A stretch of DNA of 64,000 bases, taken from contig JAXGGA010003942.1 of assembly GCA_038373865.1 (NCBI GenBank), positions 1 to 64,000 on the forward strand, given 5' to 3'. Positions 49,731-62,309 of the stretch are shown piece after piece. The notes beneath the pieces were generated by a model that saw only the letters and a program-made list of their open reading frames with translations, was not told where the DNA came from and did no database searches. The first letter of the stretch is position 1; each line of letters begins with the position of its first letter. Made by a program: the position numbers and the translations under genes. The stretch is from Uloborus plumipes (Eukaryota > Arthropoda > Arachnida > Araneae > Uloboridae).

Positions 49731-50331
49731 AATGATATTGTGTTAAAATGTTCATTTACTCCCCTGCGCCATATAAGTATTCAAATAAACAACAACAGCA
49801 ACAATATTAAGAGCAATTTTTACATTTTATTACAGGAGGGTGTACTTCATCGATCAAGCAAGTAAAAAGAGCACTTTGTTACAATATTCCGACTTCAAAC
49901 AGTACTCTTTTGGAGGCCTCAGATGCAACATATCTCCAAACCTGATAAAAAATGAAACTCATCTCAATTATATTACATTTGTACAAGCATATAAAATCTA
50001 AAGACACGATTGACTATTGAAACAAAAGCACAACTTCCTCGATATTCAATGACGATGACCAGCAAATTGAAGAGAGTATTTTCTATAAAACAGGTGGGAG
50101 TGAAATGCAATGAAATCTAGAGTTCAAAACCCTGCTGAGGTACAAACTCTATCAAAAACAGCATTAGCATTATACAGGACTGGCAAGATTGAAATACACT
50201 GAATGCAGATAATACAATGATTTTCTTGGATCATTCAATTTTAATTGTTCCAAGTATTTAAAGATACTTAAATTTCTAATTATTTGTTCAAGTATTACAA
50301 TCATTCACCCTTTAAGGACTATCATGGGAAC

Positions 50332-50819
50332 CAGGGCCGTATTTAAGGGGTGGGTTTTCAGGGTTCAAACCTCCTCCGAAAATTTTCAAAACTATTCCAA
50401 AAAATGCTTTTTAATGCCCTTTTTTGCTGAAAAATAATATTATTAATGTTTGATTTTTAATTTTCTTATTTACTTTTCAATTTCATTTGAAAAATGAAAT
50501 TATCATTATTGAATGACAGTACAAATTGATTTATCAGCAGTATTTATCTTTATTGTAGTTTTTGCAAACATAATTTCATACACAGCAATACACTTTTTTA
50601 ACTGGGGCGAAGATGCTTTGTACATATCATAATTTTTTCCTTCATTAGAAAGATATGTTTTTATTTTATTTTTCATGTTAATGCACCTTGAGCATCTACT
50701 GTTCATTTGCAGCAATAGAATATAGAATATGAAATCAAATTTTATTTATCATAAGATAGATTTCACGAGAAAGGTGTTGATAAAACCCTCCCCGAAACAA
50801 TAATCTGCTTACGGCCCTG
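50332..50819. mobile_element. Intact hAT MITE (CAGGGCCGTA family)
   Basis: CAGGGCCGTA and TACGGCCCTG are perfect inverted ends flanked by exact ATGGGAAC duplications (50324-50331, 50820-50827). 488 bp. It is the reference for the broken outer copy at 22917-25878. Confidence 0.9.
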
Positions 50820-50829
50820 ATGGGAACTA

Positions 50830-53455
50830 GATCTGCTTTGAGTTCTAAGTTTCTATAATTTATGGATTTCAAATAATTCACGAACTATAGAACTATAACT
50901 CGTTCTCATGTTATTAAAACATTACTATCTTGAGATTAGCATTTGATTTATTTTTTTTTTGGAAACCTGTAAACTTGAATATTTTATTAGGCTTATAGAT
51001 TAGCCTTCTGCAGTGAGATAGGTATGCACAGCATTGGGGGTTGTATTTTAATGGCTTTGCCCACGTCTTGCCGCCTGCAGTGGCTAAATTAGAGTAAGAA
51101 TGTTACTTAATGTTTTGATGGAACATCAAGCAACATTCTTATAATATAAGCCATAACTAAGTTAAGTTTGCACTATTTCTGGTAACTGTAAAATTTTGAA
51201 TATTTTGATACTTTGCTTGACATAACTTGCAGTCATTCTCAACTGACATAGATAAAGATTGATATCTTTAGATTAAAATAAATATAATTTTAGAGATTGA
51301 GCTCCTTAAAAAGTTAATGAAATAAATGTTACACATATATTTAGTTAAAATACAATCTCTAAAAGAGACAATTCATCTTTCCCAGCAGGATCCTTATAAA
51401 CAGAATGTTCTAATATATTTCTCACAGAATAAACCTTCTAACAGAAGTTACCCAAAACAGTGGGTTTGAATATTGGCAAATGATACAGATTCGAAGTTCA
51501 GCTCAGAGAAGCTCAGTTTGCGTCTGTCTGTCAATAGAAAAAATCCAAAAACATACACCAGCAGCATGGTAATGGTATATCTGAGTACTAAGATTTCATT
51601 GCATTTTCTTTTAAGACAGGTAGCTAAATAATTTGAAAACTAAAAGAAAGTAAATAGAATAATTTTCCATAGAAATAAAAATTGGAAATTTTATGTAAAG
51701 AAAAATAAAGATATTTATATGGAAAAATAATAAGATTTGTAGTGTGGAATAGAAAAAAAAAAATATCACAATAATTTTAGCAATTGCAAAATTTTTGATA
51801 ATTATGTTTAAATTAAAAATTTGAAGGCGAAAATTGATAAATATATCTTTACATGAGTATATAAACATAAATGAACATTTACATACATAAAATATTACAT
51901 ATCATCAAGAAAGCAATCTCATATCACATTTCATATTTGCATATTACAGTATGTAAGAACTTAAAAGGTTCTCATTAGAAATTCTTCACAAGTTATTAAA
52001 AAGGAAGCAATGTAATTCAGAAATTTTATTCACAAGCATGTTGCTTTTCAAATTACAAAATTTTAAAAAATATTTAATGGTCAAGATTAAAATTTACGGT
52101 ATTCCTGAAAAAGTACTGCCTAAATTTATCAAAAAAAAGTTATGTTTAAGAGGCTTGCCTATCCTATACAGGTCTGTTTCATTTTAATATATGAATTCAA
52201 TATAACTGGAGAATACAGCCAGTGTTTGCTTTTAGGAGAAAAATTAGGGAAATACATTAAACAGTAAATAATTATAGCACAATCTAATTTATGCAATAAC
52301 CAGAACTCTTTCAGGACCAAATTACATATGAATACTAACTTGGAGATAATTTATGTAATTTTTTGAAACACTAGAAGGAAAACTTGCACTTGAAAATTAG
52401 CCATTAATAAGAAATGGAATGAAAAATTTTATCCATGCATATCACAAAATGGAAACAAAGATTTGGTGAATGTCAGTAATGTAATTGGAATAGAGTTTAC
52501 AGAAGGGGGAAAAGGTTAGAAATATTTTTTGAAATGAATACAATAATTAATTTTTGTGTCTGCAGTAGCAAGAGTTAAGAGTAGTTTTTATTTATTTCCA
52601 ATGTAGGTGCATGTTTTCAAGTTAAGTCATTAATATTATGCCATTAAAACTGAAATGTTTTTTAAAAATAGGTATTAATGAATAATTTAATTAAAAAAAA
52701 CTTATATTGTTTTAACCCTACACTGTATAGTGTTGCCAATTGGATACATGAACTATTTTTTTTATGACCATGCATAAGGTAACTCAAACATAAAAAGCAA
52801 GTATTGGGTATCTTTAAAGCAAATATAACCATCTATCCTCAAAATTATTTTTTTAAAAAATGTGTTCCAATGTTTTTTTATTACACTAAAATTCATACAT
52901 ATGTCTTTCAAAGAACAAAAAATCATGCAATGTAGGATTAGTTTTGGAATCCAAGAAACTTTCAAGTTGATTATGAAACTGAAGAATCATTATGCAAAGG
53001 TAACAATTTAAACCTTTAAGCAGATAGATAAATCAGTGTATCAAAAAATTTTAACAAAAAAATAAATCATTGAATTGTATGGTATATGTATATAATCTTA
53101 AAAAGTAAAATTTTACTTAATTTCCCAAATTGACCTGCCACAAGAAATTTTTTCAGTACATGAGTGTTCATAGCAGTACTGTATCTGCATTTTTCAATTT
53201 CATGCAAGTAAATACTGATAAAAGGAACAATTCATTAATTTCAGGACACTAAAAACATTAAACGGATTGGTTTAGCTTTCAAAGTAGCTAATAATAAACA
53301 AATTAATATTCACATAAATACTTCTTTAAGCTATGTACAAAAATTTGCCTTTACATTTTGCCATTAAACAGCATTTCTTCTATAATCATAGATTGTGGAA
53401 TGTGATGAATGGGTGGGATTTTTAAAACACAATAAAATGAACAAATGTTAAATAC
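50830..53455. other. Long AT-rich stretch without recognised features
   Basis: I found no exon-like frame, no inverted ends and no tandem arrays. It may be intergenic sequence downstream of the ceramide glucosyltransferase gene or part of its long 3'UTR. Confidence 0.3.
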
Positions 53456-53458
53456 TAA

Positions 53459-54677
53459 CTAGCTGTCGTGGCCGTCACGAAACTTTCTTCTATATCTATC
53501 TTATGAATTCCGGTTACAAAATAAAATACGTACTCGCCCGAGTAGTTGGAGACAGCGCCAATTTCCCAATTATCGTAATAACCCTGCAAATGCAGAATCA
53601 ATGAGCGAAATTGGAAATCATTGCAAAAGCCTTGTTTAGATAAATTGCAAACATTTTGTTTGTTAGTAAAAAGAAATTGGCAACAGTTAAAAATTTCAAA
53701 TCATTGAAAGTTTTCAGCTGTTTTGATAATTAAATAGCGTGAAAGCGATTTTTTAATGAAGTAATTTTTCGCATTGTTGACTAAGCGCAAAAATCACCCC
53801 ACCCTCCCCCTGGGGCGATTGGCGCCAAAATTTAATCGATGCTTGCTTCCATATTGGGTTAGTGTTATTCCAAATTTCATTCAAATCGCTGCAATATTTC
53901 CCGAGATACAGTAGGTGCAGTGACAAAATAAGCACTTTTGATTGCTCCACCCCCCTTTGAGATATTGACACACAAATTGAATCAGCACCTGTACTCAATA
54001 GGGTCTACCTATGGACTAATTTTCGTTTGATTCCGCCGGTTACTTCCTGAGATATAGCAGTCACCCCCGCGCAGAACACGTGCGATTGCTCCACCCCCCT
54101 TCAAGATATTGACAAACAAATTGAATCAGCACCTGTACTCAGTAGGGTCTACCTATGGACCAATTTTCGTTTGATTCCGCCGGTTACTTCCTGAGATATA
54201 GCAATCACCCCTGCGCAGAACACGTGCGATTGCTCCACCCCCCTTGGAGATATTGACAAACAAATTGAATCAGCACCTGTACTCAGTAGGGTCTATCTAT
54301 GGACCAATTTTCGTTTGATTCCGCCGGTTACTTCCTGAGATATAGCAATCACCCCCGCGCAGAACACGTGCGATTGCTCCACCCCCCTTGGAGGAATTCG
54401 CTAAAAAAAGTCAGGTGCACCAGTTCACATGGTGGTACATATGTGCAAAAATTTTTGTTCGATTTCATTCAGTAGTTTTTGCTCTAGCGCGGCCACAAAA
54501 ACTGGTCACACACATACAGACTCACACACACACAGACAGACAGACAGACAGACATTTTCTAAAAATGGTCGAAATGGACTCAGCGCACCTCAAAACGTGC
54601 AAATCCGTCAAAATTCGACATTCGAAAATTTTCACGAAACCAATACTTTCTTCTATATATTAGATATAGAAGAAAGT
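53459..54677 (-). mobile_element. Helentron/HINE-like element, family A copy 2
   Basis: This is an inverted copy of 29657-30743: CTAG, hairpin CGTGGCCGTCACG, sub-terminal repeat, tandem array and microsatellite in reverse order. The array has four GGGGGGTGG-type anchors (near 53947, 54092, 54236, 54381), about three periods of 144 bp, against two in copy 1. The microsatellite lengths also differ. Confidence 0.75.
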
Positions 54678-54679
54678 AA

Positions 54680-55240
54680 AAAGGAACTAAAGTGCATAAA
54701 AAATATATCAGACACAAATACAACCAAGACTTAAAAACAATGATTTCGAATTATGCTGTATGACATCAATTATCTAACATATTATACAACTCTAAAACTT
54801 TTACAGTTATTCAGACTTGTAAAACAACAGAAACTGATTTTATAACAAGCATAATGGGGCAACATAGAAGTTTTAAAATTATGGAGCAACTTTCGTTAAC
54901 AAATATACAGCTTATACAATTCATTCACACGGATGTGAGATTTTTTACATATATATTTGCACTTTATTCCTGGAAATTTGAAATTTAAGCTTATCCACTC
55001 TCTAAAGATCTTTTGTACTTTTTCTAAATAAAAGCTTTACATTAAATACACATAAGCGTTCCTTAGATTGAAATGTATAGCAATTAAAAGCCAAAGTTAG
55101 TTTGAAGTTTGGGGAACAAAGTACAAATATGTAAGCAAAAATGTCATATCTGGGCAAATAGATCGAACAATATATGGATGATGGATTAGATTACAATCCA
55201 GGGCCCTGGTACCTATCACTATATGTGGTTATATTTGGAA
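54680..55240. other. No features recognised
   Basis: AT-rich sequence between two elements, without exon or repeat signals. Confidence 0.3.
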
Positions 55241-55245
55241 GTGTA

Positions 55246-56171
55246 CAGTGGAACCTGTCCATCTCAACATTCGGGGGGTTCGACATAAAGGTGTTGATTA
55301 AGTTGAAAAAAGGTGCAATTAAAATTGAGTAAAATATTTGATTCCTTAATTTCAGATCATTTTACATTTACGTCAAGAAATATTTTACAGCACAATTGAC
55401 GGTAATTACATGCTATCAATTTGGTAATACATTGACAATGTGTTTATACTACTTAAGGGTAAGAAATCTTTTAATGATTTTGAAAAGCAATATATTTGAC
55501 AATCTTGAACATAAAGAATTTGAGCAATAAAAGAGCACAAACCGTAAGACCCATTTTCGGAATTAGTGGAATCTCTAAAAAACTTACCCCTTGTATTAAG
55601 TTTTTTCTTTGGCCCTATAGCCAGCATTAAGGCCCCTATATAGACGAGCAGGTGCATAAAGATTATGTTTCATCACTTTGGATACAGCGCGTGTTTGAGT
55701 GTTTGAATGGTTGTCTTTTCTGGCTAGTAATCGCGTTTTGGTAATTTTTCAGTGGGAGCAATTATCAGCGTCACGTGGATTTGGCAAAGATTAGCATTGT
55801 GCCAAAACTTTTTTCTGGTAACCCCACACTACAACAATGAAAAATTGAAAGTAAAAGTGAATGAATTGGATCCAAAGTGGTCGAACTTAAGCTAGCTTCG
55901 GCCTGTCTATATAGCGGCTCTAGCCAGCATAAGATTCAAACAACAATATGACTGGTGATTATGTTTTCTATTTGCAACTTTTACATTTGATAATGATTAT
56001 TGTGATTTGAATATGAAAATGAATTACGCCCGAATCCAAGGTCCACATATTTTGGAAGAAAATTAAGCATGATTACATACTTACACGATTCATAACATAG
56101 AAAAGCGTTTTAATTTATGCTGCAAATACAAGGAAACTAAAGTGCTTGTGTTGAGATAAACAGGTTCAACT
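55246..56171. mobile_element. pogo-like element, non-coding
   Basis: CAGTGGAACCTGTCCATCTC at the left pairs with GAGATAAACAGGTTCAAC at the right, both next to GTTGA/TCAAC motifs. TA precedes the left end. The right end has lost its last bases. A 9-bp-TSD element (55628-55921) is nested inside. Confidence 0.55.
55628..55921. mobile_element. MITE with 9-bp target duplication (MULE-like?)
   Basis: TAAGGCCCCTATATAGAC and GTCTATATAGCGGCTCT are imperfect inverted ends. The flanks AGCCAGCAT (55619-55627, 55922-55930) are identical over 9 bp. Nine-base duplications point to Mutator-like mobilisation, unlike the octamers elsewhere here. Confidence 0.6.
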
Positions 56172-56174
56172 CAA

Positions 56175-58480
56175 TTTGCAACAGAGGCAAGGTAAATAAA
56201 TTTGACATAATATCTAAAAATAAAGAAATTCATAACAATGTCAGATGGCACTTGTTGTGCTTACATGTTTTATAACATTGAGTAAATATCATTTGTCAGT
56301 AGCTCTGGCAAAATGAAATATGGGGCTTGACACCATGTTGCTTCATCTACAGATGAAGTTACATTACAGTTCATTCGATTTTTGCCGTACCAGCTTCTTA
56401 TTGTTTCAGCATGTACAAAGTCTCTTGCTAACCTTTATGTACACAATTCGCTAATGCAAGAAACTAGAGTAGGGGTAAAGGGGTCCATCCATCTTAAAAA
56501 GAATTTTGTGGAAAGGTTGAAAAGAGAGGGCAATGTTATGACTCCCCTCCTTTCGTGATAATAAGCATCAGCTCATCTCCCAGTTGTCTTCATAAGATTT
56601 ATAAGCTTAAATAAAATTAAAAAACATCCCCCCCCCCACCCCCGCCAAAAAAAAAAAAAAAAAAACTATTCTGCACAATCAGAGAGGATCATTATTTTGA
56701 GGCGGCTGCTATTCAAGATTATCAGCTACATTTATGGTGAGTTCCAATATAAAACCAGCAAATTATAAGAGACTAGAATAGTGTAAAATTCATTGATTTA
56801 ATTTTAAAAACAAAATAGCACAGACAAAACATTTCAATATCTTTGTAAATTAATACAACTTTTGCTTACCAGTCATTCCAGTTTACCCAAATACGATAAT
56901 GTGGAATAGATTTTCCACCTTTTTGCTACTTGGAAGGTAGAAACGTGTTCTGAGTGTTTTTATTAATAAGGAAGATAGATGATTCAAACATTTCATCAAG
57001 ATAAAACATTTTCTCATGTTCAGTTCTGTATTCCAATCTTATAAAGCATTACTGCCTATGATACTTTAAATGTCAATTTAGACCAATAAAGACTTTGGCT
57101 GCTGGAAAGGGATGGAATAATTGAACAATTTCAAAATTAACCCCTGATGAAGTGCTTCAGTCAAAAATTAAATTTTATCAGAACCATATGGGAGCTAAGG
57201 ATAGTAAATTACATCAAGGACATTTTATAGAAGTTGATATAATTTTGCATTTTTTCTTCCTTCAAGTAAGTGAGATGTTCATGTTAACTATACGACAATG
57301 CTCAGTGCAAATTTAGAAAAGTTGAGGTAGGCAAGATCTTGAATAAGTATACAAGATTAAATATTAGTGCCTTTCTGCAATTCTAGAATGTATTGCGAAA
57401 GAAAAAAAGTTTTTACAATTGAAAATTGATATTTCTTTTCAAATTACCTAAAGACTTTTTTTTTTTGCTATTAATGGAGAGATGACTATTATTAACAATG
57501 CAACTTAATATAAAACAAACATATGACACTGTAGACAACAACACAAACAACCAACGTTGATTACGAAGAACAAGAAAAATAATTTTAGAGACAGTTATGA
57601 AAAAAAAAAGTTAAAAATTCTACCCACACCCCATCATTCGAAAAAACTAATTCACGAAGTTTAAAAATTTTTTATAGCTTTTATCTTTTTTACTAAGATG
57701 AACAGGGGGGGGGGGGAGTTGGGTAGTGACACACCGCTGAGTATTAAAAGAAAAAAGAAGCATTCAAAATTGTATGATTTTGCAAATTAGATTCAATTCA
57801 AGAAACAGATTTAGAGAAACAATGATACAAGCCTTTCAAGGGAAGTGGTACGATTAGAATCATTATGTTTAAAATTATGGTTATGGCTGATGTAGTTTAA
57901 AGACGATTTCATCAAAAATTTCTACATCCAATATACGACACAAATATTCGTTTCGTTTAGAACTTAAGTAATTACGCATTTTCAATAGTTGGAAACTATT
58001 TTGCATTTTTTATACAGCTTAAAATTTTGCAAAAAGCCATCTTACCAGGCTATTGCACCAACTAAGCACATTTCAATGTAGAAAAAGTTTAGAATATTAA
58101 AAAACTACTTTTAACTAAATTGCATAGCTGAGATCACAAAGAGATCAGTCTTTATTTTTCCATCATTAAGAATAGTTAAATGCTACATATAAATTGACTT
58201 TTAAAAAACTTTGAATAGAAAATTTTATGGTATTTTGCATTTGATATCTGTGGCTTTATGATGATGGATAACTTAAGTACTTAACATGCGATTAGGAACT
58301 CTCTGTTTGAGAAAGTGCCATATTTTCATTTGAAGCTATCCATGTAAACAGGGGGAAATAAGGGCAATATAACATAAGTTTTTAAAACAAAAAATGTAGC
58401 CTTTGATACACATTTCTTAAAATAAACGCTATCTGAGAGAACTTTATCATTCTAAATTTTACTTATTAAAAAAAAGAAAG
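56175..58480. other. AT-rich stretch without recognised gene
   Basis: Homopolymer tracts (CCCCCCCCCACCCCCGCC near 56630; G run near 57705) hint at MITE fragments. No exon or inverted ends were resolved. Confidence 0.3.
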
Positions 58481-58499
58481 AAAGACAATAAGTTATTCC

Positions 58500-59110
58500 T
58501 GGTTTTAAATGCCTGAAATAGAGGGCGCTAGCTGCTAGCCAATAGGGTAGTTGTGACCTATTGAATATCCCCTTTTTAACTACTAAATATTGTTAAGAGG
58601 CTTACAAAACATAAAAATTCACCATTGCCGAATTTTAAAACACAACGGTTGATTCTTAATGATTTTTTTAAAAACCCACGCGCAAAAAAAGCGCGCCTTG
58701 AAACCGAAACCCGTGACGTCGGATGGCAGTAACTTTCAGCCTTTCATCCATAAAAATTTGATTTTTGCTATATTATCGTTTCATTGCGGGATTTTCTCCT
58801 TCCGTAATCAATACCTTAAAGTCTACTAATTCACTATTTAAAACTGGATTTATCAAAGAGCAATCCAATACCCTGCTAGGGGTGATTGTTTTGATATTTT
58901 TTGGCGAAATTCGTATTCAAATTTTTAGAACGCATCACTTGGCGAGGAAAAAAAATTACGGCAGTGCAGAGCGAACAACAGTGCGGAAGCCGGAGAAACC
59001 GGTTTCTCGAGCTCCTCGCATCTAAAGCTTCTCGCTCTTTCTTCGCCTTAGTAGAAAGTTCAAAAGCGCCAACGAGTGCCCAGTGACGTCACCCCCGCTT
59101 GAAATTTAAA
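58500..59110. other. GC-richer island with CRE-type sites
   Basis: This 600-bp stretch stands out in AT-rich surroundings. It contains GAGGGCGCTAGCTGCTAGCC, ACGCGCAAAAAAAGCGCGCC, CCCGTGACGTCGG and AGTGACGTCACCCCCG. An 86-codon + strand frame (58765-59025) crosses it but shows no family features. It could be a further repeat or a regulatory island. Confidence 0.4.
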
Positions 59111-59114
59111 AATT

Positions 59115-60010
59115 ATTTAAAAAAAAACTACTTGTCGCAGCGCAAAAATTTTTTCGCCGTTGATGTTCATGTATGTTGCTCTATCATATAAAAATAAAAT
59201 TGAAAAATCGAAAACTTCCCTAGTAAGCCAAAAAAAGAAAATGGCAAATTGCAAAGGGGAAAGCAGCATTTGTTGTGATTAGCTGAAAGAAAATCACCAA
59301 TAATCTAGCCAAGAAATCTTTGACCATTTAGATTCACCAAATATGACGCATGGTGGATAAAAGCATATAAAACAATATTAATGCACAAATAAGCAGGAAA
59401 ACTATATACACATTTTGGTTTAACAAGGAGTGTCTTTTCCAATGCATGGAATGAGCTTATGGATGAAAAAACATTTGACAGAAAATAAGTATTCAAGCAC
59501 AAAGGTAGTTACTTAATTCTTATATGGTGAATTTCTGCAGAAAGTCACAAGCAATTTCTTTGTAAGGTTGTCACGGATGCAACAAATACTGTGTATTTTC
59601 CTGTTAAATCATCATTTTTTTTCCCAGGCTCAAGCAGCAAGTAACTAGCACCCTCATATATAGCCAGGTAATCGAAACCAGAAAAAATTTGATAGTTTTC
59701 ATTCGTTCACAGCAAAATGCATTTTATTTGAAGTATTTCTCTTATTAAAACTTAGAATGATCAAGACATTCCTCAGACACGGTCTATTTTTAAAAAATAC
59801 ATTTGTAACAAAAAGATTTCATTCTAAAAATTATCTTTAGCAGTGTAAACAGAAAAAAAATCTCATTAAAATAAAGTTCATCATAGAAAAAATTATAGAC
59901 TGTAGGAGTACAATCGAATGCATTAAACGACCTTGATGGCACCATTATTTTGGGACTGACATGGAGCATTAGCTGAACAAAGTTATAGTAGTATTTTCAT
60001 TAATAACTTA
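59115..60010. other. No features recognised
   Basis: AT-rich, no exon-like frames or repeat ends. Confidence 0.3.
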
Positions 60011-60020
60011 TCCTTTAAGA

Positions 60021-62301
60021 CAGTGGTTCTCAACGGGGGCGGTGCCGCCCCCCTGTGGGCGGTGGGAAGATGCTGAGGGGCGGTGAACATGTTTTGGGCA
60101 GTAGGGGGGCGGTGGGTATATTTTGGGCGATAGGGGGGCGGTGGGAAAATTTGGCGGTCAGAGGACAATAAATGTATTAGAATTTATTTTAATTTTGGAA
60201 ATCAAAATTGAATTTTGCATCAAATCAATGACTTGACAACCAACCAACTTGAATCAACCAACTTAAATTGTTTGTGCCGACGATAAAATCTCGGCTCTTT
60301 GGAATCTTTAAACTTATTTCCTTATGTTTTTCGGAGGTGACCGGTTTAGTGATCTTTTGCGTCTGACAATCTTGAGAGAGAATGTTATAGCTTGACTACG
60401 GAGAGATGGCGAAAGACCTTGAAGTGGAAACGGCCCTATTGCATTTTGAAATAGGGAGAATCAGCGTCAAAAGTTACTTTTTACTGGCTCGTATCTAAAA
60501 AATATTTTCTTCCTGCGTGATCTCTCTGATGCTTCCTATTATAAAACAAAGCGGTTCGTTTCCACTTCAAGATCACCCGCCATCTCTCCGCGACCCAGCT
60601 TTACCTAATGAAGAACTGTAACAATAAATCACAGTTGCAATCAGGGTTGCATGGTTTTATCCAATATTAGCCAATTTGGCTAATTTTGATCACACATAGC
60701 TAGATAAAATTCAAAAGCATTAGCCACACCATCGTTTGGTTATTTTTTAGCCGAACTGTTGATTGATTCTTTTTACCATAACAATGTAATTTCTAATAGC
60801 TGTAAAAAAATTGAAAAATGCATTTTTTTCAGTAATTATTATTTACGTAAAAAATCCGTCCTGCATCTGAAGATGAAAATGGTCAAATTAAGCTCTCAAG
60901 TTTCAGTCGCCTATTTTTATTAATGCTGAACGACACTGGTTTTCAGACTGAACAATTCCCCGTTTAGGATACCAGATTTCAATGTCTATGGCCAAAATTT
61001 AATGGGTGGGGGGGGGGGACTCAAAATACTGCGAAAAAGATTCACACTTGCATTCTAGCGTCTCCCACAAATAGCGTTTTAGGCAGAACACTAAGCGTCA
61101 TCCATTTTGCTTTAAGTTTTTTTTATTTTCATAATTTTCTTTCACATTTTCTCATAAGTTATCTTAGTACTTATGAGAAAGTACGTTTACCCTAAAGGTA
61201 TCAAAATATCTCGATGGGCCGTGGCATACGTGAAATTCGGCTATTTTCTTCGGTTTGGGTATTTTCCTAAATTTTTATGTGGCAATCGTATTCGCAATGC
61301 TTAGAGTTCGCAACCGCTTAGTTTGACTGTTTTATTTGACTGTTTATTAATTTACTTTCTTAGTTTATTTTTAGTGATTAATATTAGATTATTTTTACTC
61401 TCCTTCGATGATAATCACGTTTTTGCCAACATCTTCAGTCTTTGCACAAAGATTTCTCTGAGTATTTAGAGGATATTTTTGTCTCTGAACGTTCCTCAAT
61501 GGGTCATGAACCCTTTTAAAAATATTGAGACGACAGATGTTCAGTATCAGTAAGAATTGGTGGAACTTTCAACCACTGAAATTTGAAAAGCTGGTTTCCA
61601 GAATGTTAACAATCTTACATAAGTATGGCTGCTAGGAGACATTAGTAACCTTTAGTGGACTGTGAGCTATAGCCAAAATTTTTTTAATCGCCTTCCCCTC
61701 TTCCTACCTCGTCGAATGAGGATTCAGTGTTGTCATCGACCTAGTTACAAAACAGAGAAATCGACTCCAAATCGCCTCAAGAGGGGACTTGCGCCTTCAA
61801 TTAAAAAAACATAAATTATTAAGCCGAAAGTGAGGAAACTGGCTTTAAACCACTAAGAGCAAATATCTCACTAACATATATTTCTGAATGTTCCGTTCAT
61901 ATTTTGAATGAGAAAAAGAATGCTTTGCTTGTTATTTTTATTGCATTTGATTGTTTCGTTCATTTTTTGAGTAAAAATTATTTTTGCTTGTTTATTTCTA
62001 TTTTATTTTATTTTATCTGGTTATTATTCTTTTAAAAATGAAATATTTTTAACCGCAGATTTGTTTTTTATTTCTGCATTCGTCATTTTAACTCTAATAA
62101 TGACTAATGAGGAAAAATATATCTTGTTTAACCACGAGGAAAAATATATCTTGTTTAACCGTTTTGTAAAATTCCGGAAGGAAATTATTGTAAACTTTAA
62201 ACCTCTTTTCGCACGCCCCCTCACTTTAAATATAAAGGGGGCGTTGAAAAAATTTTCACTCGTAAAGGGGGCGTTAGACGCAAAAAGGTTGAGAACCACT
62301 G
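60021..62301. mobile_element. hAT transposon, 2.3 kb, decayed
   Basis: CAGTGGTTCTCAACGGGGGC and AGGTTGAGAACCACTG are inverted ends with exact 8-bp duplications CTTTAAGA (60013-60020, 62302-62309). The left end is followed by tandem GGGGCGGTG motifs, and the right end is preceded by TAAAGGGGGCGTT repeats. The CAGTGGTTCTCAA end is the one used by Charlie/Buster-type hATs. Confidence 0.9.
61430..61812 (+). pseudogene. hAT transposase C-terminal relic
   Basis: At 61695-61810 the frame reads FPSSYLVE, a stop, then GFSVVIDLVTKQRNRLQI and RGDLRL. These are the residues of the C-terminal dimerisation region of ZBED/Charlie-type hAT transposases (Y-L-x-E-x-x-F-S and K-x-R-N-R-L blocks). Upstream from about 61430 the same strand keeps short transposase-like pieces, including LHKDFSEYLED, broken by stops and shifts. 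The N-terminal BED finger and catalytic core are not recognisable. It is inactive. Confidence 0.7.
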
Positions 62302-62309
62302 CTTTAAGA

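Noticed and set aside
58765..59025. 86-codon frame in the GC-richer island
   Set aside because: No homologous motif recognised and no splice or poly(A) context; kept only as part of the island.
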